Source: Heterocephalus glaber
Taxonomy: Eukaryota; Chordata; Mammalia; Rodentia; Bathyergidae
Assembly: GCF_000247695.1 (NCBI RefSeq)
Contig: NW_004624842.1
Coordinates: 3,325,946 to 3,389,945 of the forward strand
Length of the DNA: 64,000 nt
Direction of reading: 5' to 3'
Part shown: positions 56,486-64,000 of the stretch, in pieces
Position numbering within the stretch: the stretch's first letter is position 1
Layout of the letters: every line of letters starts with the position of its first letter
Notes under the pieces: model-generated
What the model was told of the DNA's origin: nothing
What the model saw: only the letters and a program-made list of their open reading frames with translations
Databases searched by the model: none
Translations under genes and position numbers: made by a program

Positions 56486-58329
56486 TTCCAGTCGAGTGAC
56501 AGAAAGCCAAACAACTAACAAGTTCATATACAATTACAAACTCTCATAAGCCTTATGAGAAATAGCAAATTCTAAGAATGTATACCAGGAAAAACTGATT
56601 TAGCTTAGGGAATTGGCAAATGCTCCCCTGAGAAAATGACTGTTATGGTGAAATCTGAGGAGTGGAAGTTCACTAAGATAAGAAGCTGGAGAAGAGTATG
56701 TATGCTAGACAGAGGAAATAGCATGTGCAAAATCCCAGAGCCAAAATAACTCCTGGTCCCTGAATGACTTAAAAAGCCAGAGTGGCTAGTTTCAGAAGAG
56801 TGGGCAAGGACTGGATCTTGTAGGTCAAGGTAAAGTCTGGAGAAACTGAACAGAGCCCAGAATTCCCATACTGAGAACCTGGCCCAGAGCAGTCACTGTC
56901 AAAGAGCCATTCCATTAGCCAGTGAAGGAGTGATAACAAGAAGACCTGGGACCTGAAACCAGAAGCCCTACCTGCCAGACTGGGCTTTAGGGCTACTCAG
57001 ATGTTTCAACCTAGAATGGATCACACTTTGAAGACCATTGTTCTAAGACAGAGTGAGGGAAGTTGAAGATGGCAAATGGGGGCCATGGCCTGAGTCCTTG
57101 GGCAAAGGAAGGATGGATTCTAATGAGACATGCTCTAACACTGAGCAAGGGACAGGGCCTCAAAGATCCTCATCCAACTGCCTAGCTGCTCAGCCAGGAA
57201 ACAGGGGCTTAGTGAGTTTAGATTCTTTAACATAGAGAGGCTTAATAAAAAACGTGTTGTATGAACAAATAAGTCTATGAAGGGAGTTTGATCAAAGTCA
57301 AAAGGCGACTCCTGGACCAGACTGCAGGGTCCCTGAGCACCAGGGCAGGGCCTTTCCCTTGTCCTGACAGTCAGAAAAGGAGACAAGCTTAGCTTTTTCC
57401 AGACTCTGCAGCCTTTGGCAGAGAAACACTAAGAATTGCAGAAATCTGCTACTGGCCCCTAATTCTATCACCCATCCACCTTCCTTCCTTTTACACTCAG
57501 CTCCCTCCTTTTACACTCCAATTCCTGTGCATTTATCCTGGCAAGCCACACAGCAAAGGGGGAGGTGGAGTCACGGGGAAGAACTGCAACTGAAGGAAGA
57601 ATTCTTGTACTTGCATGTCCTTCTCCCTGAACAATTCCTTCCTTCTGCAAGAATCTCAGTTTTTCTCTATCTTTGTATCCCTGTCAAACTCCAATCTACT
57701 TACATTTCAATACCAGTATTTGAAACCCACAAAGCCAGGGACTAAATTCTCAAACTTCCTTTTCACCCAATTTTGCTAAAATAGTGTGACTCTGGGCAGA
57801 TTTTTTTTTTTTAAATCCTACTCCAGTTGGCAGCAAAATGGCACTTCTCGTGCAAACCCACTTGCACAGACTCACTAGTACACAAACACGTATTATACAT
57901 ACATAAAAACAAATATACCAGAACTTATGAAAAACAGATACCATGTACATCAAAAGATACCATAGTCACTGTTCATTGATAAAACACACGTATGCGCCCA
58001 AACACACATGAAATGCCACGAGAACACACACATGCACAGACTACAAACCTAGAAATGTATGCAGTCCCCAATACAAGAGGGAAAGGGTACATACACCCAG
58101 AGACGTCTCTCTCAAAGTAGAGTGGTCTCCTGACAGGGGGTTCCTTGGAGTGGGGGCACTAGCCCTTTAAGAGAGCGATTCTCCCTCTTAGAGCTTTTAG
58201 GGCACCTGAACTGCTGCTCTTTGCACGGGTGAGGGTGAGGGTAGGAGAGCAGGCAACCTGGCCAGGCTGGGCTGGCCCTGGGTGACAGTTCTTGTGCCAC
58301 GACAAGGAAGCTGATCTCTGAACCGGTTG
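56486..58329. other. Mostly unique sequence, no gene seen
   Basis: Contains an ancient-repeat-like stretch (about 56640-56840). From about 57840 it becomes CA-rich on the plus strand, leading into CpG island 2. Confidence 0.35.
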
Positions 58330-59760
58330 GGTCACCAGCCTTGGGACCGTTGTCGCCCACACCCACGCCTTCATGTACCCGCCCCATACACTCTTCTACC
58401 TGACCTTCCCTTCCCGCACACACACCCAGGATTGGGGCAGGACACACCCTCTGCTCCAGCTCTGCCCGGGCTGCGGGCTGCGCTGTCAGCCCCGCTCCCT
58501 CTGCCTGGGGTGTGGCTGCCCACCTGCCGGCGGGGAGTCTCCGCCCGCCCCCGGATGCCCACTGCCCAGGCCAGGTGCCCAGCTCCGGGCGACAGCAGCG
58601 GCTCGGCCCCCCCCCCACCTCTTCCTCCCGGCAGTGCCGAGACAAAGCCGCGCACACGCACACGGGGTCTACGGGGGGCTACGCGGGCGCATACCCGCCC
58701 TCACACGCGCACGCAGCGACATACACACTCGACATACACACTCGGCCACAAGCAAAGCCACAGAGACACGGCCTCACCCAGGGGTACACACTCTGCTGCA
58801 CATTCGGACACACCCTCTCACGGGCACATTCTGGAGAGACACACGCAGACACCAGACCCTCACCCACGCACACCACCCAACCCAGACCGCGGGGACACAC
58901 CGGGCACATCCCTTACGCACGTAGATGCACACCCGGCGTACACGCGCGCGCACCCCCCCCCAGCATTCACTCGCACAGATCCACAGGCACACGCGCGTTC
59001 ACACCCAATACACACCCGGAGACGCTGACCCCGACACACGTAACCAGTACCGAAAGGTGCAACTCCAAGCTTGGAGGTGGAGACCGAGCCCGCAGCCTTG
59101 GCGACTGCCTGGCCCGCGCTCGCGAGCGCGGAGCGTGGGCTCCCAGGGCCAGGGAGGCGGCTGACCTGAGGCGGTGGCGCGGCTTCCGGGCACAGTCTGT
59201 CCCTCGGTCGCTGTGTCTGGCGGCCACCCGGGCGGGCTACAAGGCGCACTCGAGCTGCGCAGAAATGCCCCGCTCGCTCCTTCGCTCCCTCCCACAGCGC
59301 TCAGCCCCTTCCCCGCCCGCTCCCCACACCCCTTTCTCCCCCTCCGCCCCGCCCTGGCCGGCTCCCAGGGAGGAAGCGGCAGCAGCGATCCCGCTGCCGA
59401 GGCTGCGGTGGCGATCGCCACCAGTCGGGGAAGCGCCAGGCTGCGGGAGCTGCTGGAGCTGCGGGAGCCGCTGGGTGGCAGGGGCCGGTGCCGTGCGCGT
59501 CAGGAGGAGCCGCGCCGGCCCCCAGGCAGGGAAACGGAGGAGAAGGCTGAGCTCCTGGAGCCCGCCTAGCGCGTGGTCCATCACCCTCTTCCCTACGTGG
59601 GCCCGCGCCTACCTGAGCCGCCACTGTCCTCGGAGGCTGGGGAATGAGTGACCAGGCGAGAAAGAGCAGGAGACCCCACCCGGGGCCTCTGCGCCCTCAG
59701 GGTCCCAGCCTGGGGGGCTCAGGTCCCGCCCCTGCCTCCTCCCTTGTCCCTGAAAACACC
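58330..59760. promoter_or_regulatory. CpG island 2 (promoter-like)
   Basis: About 1.4 kb of GC- and CpG-rich DNA with Sp1-like 'CCCGCCC' blocks (for example near 59348 and 59725). The left half (58370-59050) is a degenerate CA-rich sequence. Two good splice donors on the minus strand and none clear on the plus strand point to leftward transcription. The 379-, 233- and 183-residue frames across it are most likely GC artefacts. Confidence 0.8.
59613..59735 (-). other. Candidate non-coding first exon, minus strand
   Basis: On the minus strand 'GGCGGCTCAG|GTAGGC' is a strong donor with the exon ending at 59613. No ATG occurs on the minus strand in the preceding 120 or so bases, so it would be 5' UTR. 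The start is a guess, based on the Sp1-like block at about 59725. Another donor, 'CCTCAG|GTCAGC' with exon end at 59166, could be used instead. Confidence 0.35.
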
Positions 59761-60650
59761 GACTCTTGTTTTCCCTGGCTTAGACGCCTAGGAGGTCGGC
59801 CTGGTGCCCCAAACTAACCCTGTGGCTCCGTGGCTCTGGAGCCAGCTCACTGGCCTCGGCTATCTCGGGCAGAAGACCTGGCCGACGCCCACCTGCCTCC
59901 ACGCGCCCTCCTATTGTTCCGGAAGCCGGAGCTCAATGAGGATCCGCGGTACATTCCTGCCCGTCTCAGTCTCAGGCGGTGGCAACTCTGGACTCTGAAG
60001 ACTCTAAAAGTCTGAGGCCCTGGCCCTGAGACCCTGATGCCCACCTTCCACGGACCCAGACACACCCAAAGTAAAGGATTTCACAAAATAAGGGTTATAA
60101 CCACCAGGGAGGGTCCCACTTTGAACACAGACTGAGGCTCAGGAAAAGGAGGCACTAACCCAAGTAACAGGTAGTCCAAGGTAGCATCTGGAGAAAAGGC
60201 AGGGCATCCATTAGTGTTCCCATTCCATAGATGAAGAAACCAAAGGAATTCCTGCCCTGGGGCTCCTGGGACAGGGTCAGGCCCTCCAGAACTGCCTGGA
60301 ATAATGAGCCTGGTCTGTTAGAATCTAAGCAAATAAACATGAGGAAGAAGCAAATGACAGGCACTTGCACAGATTTTACTGGAAAGTCAGGATATATGCA
60401 AAAGTCTCCTAAAAGCAAATACTTTCACCTACTTTGACTCACTTGGCCCTGACCATGTCTCAAGGAACAGCTATAATTCTCCACATTTTGCAGATCAAAA
60501 GCCAATCCCCCTCTGTCCTCCAGGCAGCAGAGAGCTAAACTGAAGCCCCAGGGCAGGACTGACCAGGGTTTGTCCAGGCTTCTTCCATACTGTAGCTTGG
60601 AAAGTTCCAGAGAGAAATTATAATTAATCATATGAACTACTGATAACTAA
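59761..60650. other. Unique sequence right of island 2
   Basis: If the minus-strand reading is right, this is upstream flank. No gene was recognised; frames at 59804-60065 overlap on both strands. Confidence 0.35.
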
Positions 60651-60654
60651 CATG

Positions 60655-60850
60655 TTTGGAACACTTATTTATTTCAGGTAGTTTCTTAAGCGTTTTATCT
60701 GCATTTACACTGTTCAGTCTGCACAATACCAGGGGATAGAGGTTATTCTTATTCCCCCTTTTACATGTTTAATTTACATAGTTTTAAAGTGGCAGAGCCA
60801 GGATCCAAACCAGGAAGCTGATTCCCAAGCTTTCACTTTTCAATAATCAC
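60655..60850 (-). mobile_element. MIR element
   Basis: 'TTACACTGTTCAGTCTGCAC' and 'AAGTGGCAGAGCCAGGATCC' with 'AAACCAGGAAGCTGATTCCC'. Confidence 0.6.
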
Positions 60851-61287
60851 AGGCCAGCCCTGAATGTGAGGCAAAGACATTTGCACTAGAGCACCCACTG
60901 TAGCATGATTCCTGGTGTTTTCAGTCTCCCCACAGGTTCCTGGCATCCTGCACAGCCCACTGATATGTAGGCCTAATTTGCTAAACAGCTACTTGACTGT
61001 ATGAGGCTGGAGTGCGGAGTGCCACATGAGGGCTTGGTTGTAACCCTCTCTGCTCTACTGGGGATTTTTATCAGTGGTTTTAGATGAAGCAGAGGAGATA
61101 TGAAATGCTGACCAAATCTACTGCTGTCATGAGGTTGGGACAGCAAGCTCTGGAAACCAGAGTAGATTCCAAAAGATCTCAACAACCTTAGAGGCTGAGC
61201 TAGAACTAACAAGATAAGGTGCCACACAGAATAATTCTTGCCCTTAAGTCCAAACCAGAGCCATTTCATAGAACATACTATGATGAT

Positions 61288-61531
61288 GGAAATGTTATGG
61301 TAGCCACTAGCTAGCTGTGGCTACTGAGTACTTGAACTGTGGTGAGTACAACTGAGAAACTGTAAATTTAATTTTAGCACTTTAAATAGCCACATGGAGG
61401 GCCAGGGATTTAGCTCAGTGGTTCCGCCATCTGACTCGCAACCACAAGGTCCTGAGTTCGATCCCTGGTACCAAAAAAGAAAAAGCTACATGGAGCTAGT
61501 AACTGCTATATTGGATAGCACAGTTGTAAAT
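61288..61531. mobile_element. Old dispersed repeat split by an ID
   Basis: 'GGTAGCCACTAGCTAGCTGT', 'GTGAGTACAACTGAGAAACT' and, after the ID, 'CTATATTGGATAGCACAGTT'. Same unassigned family as the copies at 17720 and 46690. Confidence 0.55.
61400..61484 (+). mobile_element. ID SINE with target duplication
   Basis: 'GGGCCAGGGATTTAGCTCAG' to 'GAGTTCGATCCCTGGTACC'. 'GCCACATGGAG'/'GCTACATGGAG' flanks it. Confidence 0.93.
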
Positions 61532-61635
61532 GATCAAGTGCCCAAAACATAGTATAGAAAGAATCTAGATTAAGATCAGTTTCAGTGAAAATGATTTAAA
61601 AATTTTAGTTGACCTTGAGCTCAGTAACGCAATTG

Positions 61636-61715
61636 GGTAGAAAGAAAGGAAGGAAAGAAGGAATGAGAAGACAGAGAAGGGAGAGCAGGAGGGAGGAGAG
61701 AAGGAGGAAAGGGGG
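61636..61715. repeat. Purine-rich (GAAA/GGAA) tract
   Basis: Low-complexity G/A sequence of about 80 bases. Confidence 0.85.
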
Positions 61716-62485
61716 TGAATATGAGATACTACATAAACAGAAACCAGTGATGAGGCCAACTCTGTGTGGCCCTGGATAGGTCACAGCTGGAATACAGGGC
61801 TTAGCTCTGGGGGCACATTGCTATCACACTGGAACATATCTGAAGGGGGAGACCAGAATGTTGAGGACCTGGCTATCATGTGATATGAACAGTGATACAA
61901 GGAGTGTGGCTATCTCCAGACATTTGAAGTGCTGCCATGCAGAAAGGGCATGAGACCTATTTCCTATTACTTAGATCTAATAAACAAAACAAAACAAAAA
62001 ACTGCACAGAAGTGAACCTCTAGTTTCACTTAGAGAGACAGATCAGTGTCAAATTTTCTTTCTATTCCTTTCAGCACATGGTCTACCCAAAACCTGGCTC
62101 ACATGACTATAACTTTGCTAACTGAAGGAAGCACAGTTTCAGCTCACTATACATGGAATAGACCACTTTGGGAGTAATGAACTCCTTGTTAGTAAACATA
62201 TTCAGAGAAAGATTGGTTCTTCTGAGAGGCTGACTCGGGAACCAGGTGACCCCTCAAGTTGAAAAATGGCCCAGCTCTATTACTAGGGGAAAGATGAGAT
62301 CGAGGCTGTGCTTCCAGATCACTGTGCAGCTGGATGTATAGAACAAATTGATGGGGAGGGACCAGAAGCAAAGAGGACCATTTAGAAACACTAGACAGAA
62401 AATAAGAAAACAGACTGGGTGCCAGTGGGAGGGGAGAGCCAAGGATAGGAATGATGAGAAGGGGCACTGGGACTAGGCTGGAAGT
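61716..62485. other. Unique sequence, no gene seen
   Basis: The minus frames at 62189-62467 are unrecognised. Confidence 0.35.
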
Positions 62486-62489
62486 CGGG

Positions 62490-62660
62490 AATTGCAGGTT
62501 CTAGTCCTGCTTCTTCCATTAACTTATTGTGTGCTCTCAGGTAAATCCTATCCCCTCAGAAAATCCCTTCCCTTCTCTAGATTTCACTCTCCCTGTCTGT
62601 GAAATGCAGAATGATGTCCAAAGTCCCTCTTAAGTCTAGATTCTTTAAATGGCAAGGAGA
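62490..62660 (+). mobile_element. MIR fragment
   Basis: 'TTCTAGTCCTGCTTCTTCCA' and 'TTGTGTGCTCTCAGGTAAAT' fit a diverged MIR. Confidence 0.5.
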
Positions 62661-63028
62661 TAATGAAGAATAACTAGGATAATATATTAAAAGCCTTTAT
62701 AAGCTTCAAAGAAACAGCATTGTTAGTCTTGTTACTATTGTTATTTCAAAGGCAGTTTCTATAGGACTTTGTAACTAGACTTAGAGGCGGGGACAGGAAA
62801 GTGTCAAGTGGGCGGCAAATGTAGGGGTAGGATGAGGGACAAGGACCTCTGAGTTTTAGGGACGGTCAGTTAACTTTAGCTCTCCCTTAAGACCTTTGAA
62901 GACAAACAGTGCTCTGTCCCCTGTCATCTGGTAAACAGCTTCCTCATTCCTTTCAGCCACACCCACACTTTGTTAAAAGAAGCAACCAGGTCTAAGAAAA
63001 GCTAGACTCCATTTCCCCCTCTTTTATT

Positions 63029-63170
63029 CCCCCTAGGATTGAGCCCAGGGCCTTGCACATGCAAAACACATGATCTGCCACTGAGCTACACCCCCAACCC
63101 TGTCTCCTCATCTTTTGTTTTTTTAAAGTGCTGTAGGACTTTCATGCACTGAGCTACAAGTCCAGTCCTT
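63029..63170 (-). mobile_element. Old ID SINE and second ID scrap
   Basis: 'CTAGGATTGAGCCCAGGGCC' to 'CACTGAGCTACACCCCCAAC' is an older reverse ID. 'GCACTGAGCTACAAGTCCAG' at 63147-63166 is the end of another. Confidence 0.75.
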
Positions 63171-63179
63171 TTTCATTTT

Positions 63180-63400
63180 TTATTTTGAGACAGGGTCTCA
63201 CTAATTTGCTAAGTTATCCAGGCTGGGCTTGAACTTGTTATCCTTCTGCCTCAGCTTCCTAAAGTGCTGGGATTTAGGAATGCAGTACCCACAGTTGCTA
63301 TCTTTTTTTTTAGTCCAGCCTGGACTCAAATGCAGGGCAATCCTCCTGCCTCAGCCTCTTGAATACTGGGATTACAGGTGTGCACCACCATGCCTGGCTT
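63180..63400 (-). mobile_element. Two B1-type monomers in tandem, reverse
   Basis: Unit one (63184-63290) has 'GAGACAGGGTCTCACTAATT' and 'GCCTCAGCTTCCTAAAGTGC'. Unit two (63311-63400) has 'CTCCTGCCTCAGCCTCTTGA' and 'GGATTACAGGTGTGCACCAC'. Confidence 0.82.
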
Positions 63401-63407
63401 CCCTCTT

Positions 63408-63492
63408 TTTTTTTTTTTGGTACCGGGGATTGAACTGGGGTCCTTGCGCTTGCGCAGCAGGTGGCGAAACCACTGAGCTAAATCCCTAGCCC
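63408..63492 (-). mobile_element. ID SINE with target duplication
   Basis: T run, 'GGTACCGGGGATTGAACTGG', then 'AGCTAAATCCCTAGCCC'. 'CTTCCCTCTTTTTTTT' on both sides is the target duplication. Confidence 0.92.
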
Positions 63493-63589
63493 ACTTCCCT
63501 CTTTTTTTTTAATGTTCACAAATGAGCCCTGATCTGGGACTTTCCTTAAATAATAATAAGTATCATCATCTCATGCAAATAGCCAACAC

Positions 63590-63850
63590 TATTGAACACT
63601 TAATACGTGCTAAGCACTTATATAATTTCCACACACTGGATGAGGACACCATGGCTCATGGAAATCTCTAATTTTCCTATAGTCATATGGCTTGTAAGGA
63701 AGTTTCCAATATAAATCTGTGTTTTCAAGGCTAAATTCCTGAAGACTTCCAGCACTTTACTATGCATTTTTGCAACAATATAAAGAGAAGAGCAAGATCA
63801 GTGTTGCCTCCAATTTTCCCTGGGAAAACTGATGCTCAGAAAGGTAATTT
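63590..63850 (-). mobile_element. MIR element(s)
   Basis: 'ACGTGCTAAGCACTTATATA' and 'GAAAACTGATGCTCAGAAAG' with 'CATATGGCTTGTAAGGAAG'. Confidence 0.5.
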
Positions 63851-64000
63851 GGACCAATTAGTAAAGCCTTCAATAGTGCAGTTTGATGCTCTTTACATGT
63901 CTGGGAGCTTTGTTCTCTCTATGCTTCCCAGGGTGTCCTCCCCAGTCTTACTGGGCCTGATGGGTAGAGACTTGCCCAGCCTACTTAAGGGAAGAACTTT

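Noticed and set aside
58327..59651. Long open frames (379, 233 and 183 residues) across CpG island 2
   Set aside because: Several frames on both strands are open together, and the proteins are Pro/Arg/His/Thr-rich with no domain. They fit GC- and CA-rich composition, not a coding exon.

Overview
The window looks like non-coding mammalian nuclear DNA from a rodent outside the mouse/rat group. The evidence is its repeats. There are many tRNA-derived ID-type SINEs (pol III A box 'TTTAGCTCAGTGG', B box 'GAGTTCGATCC', ending 'CCGGTACC' plus oligo-A), B1 (7SL-derived) SINEs, B1+ID composite SINEs, old MIR, L1, MLT1 LTR, MER5A and Tigger copies, and long CA/TG microsatellites. B1 together with ID indicates Rodentia. 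This ID consensus is not the murine one, and the composites fit beaver-, squirrel- or dormouse-like lineages; I cannot fix the species by eye.

Layout. Positions 1-9470 are unique sequence with MIR, L1 and ID/B1 copies. A GC-rich CpG island lies at about 9470-10095 and carries a good splice donor on the minus strand, a possible short coding start, and paired AP-1/ARE-like sites just upstream. From about 10.1 to 58.3 kb I recognise no coding exon on either strand; this stretch holds ancient repeats, SINE clusters, microsatellites, a 5'-truncated L1 with target-site duplication, and a U2 snRNA fragment. A second CpG island lies at about 58330-59760, also with minus-strand splice donors. The remainder (59.8-64 kb) is again unique sequence and repeats.

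Interpretation (inference). The simplest reading is the 5' part of one minus-strand gene with two alternative first exons or promoters about 49.5 kb apart, its body lying left of position 1. Two separate minus-strand genes are also possible. I cannot name the gene. Long GC-rich open frames across both islands look like composition artefacts. No operon, CRISPR array or viral gene was seen. No complete new genetic system was found. The most unusual items are a compound perfect inverted repeat at 39.3 kb, a U2 snRNA 5' fragment inside a tetranucleotide repeat, and two opposite ID insertions at one reused target site.
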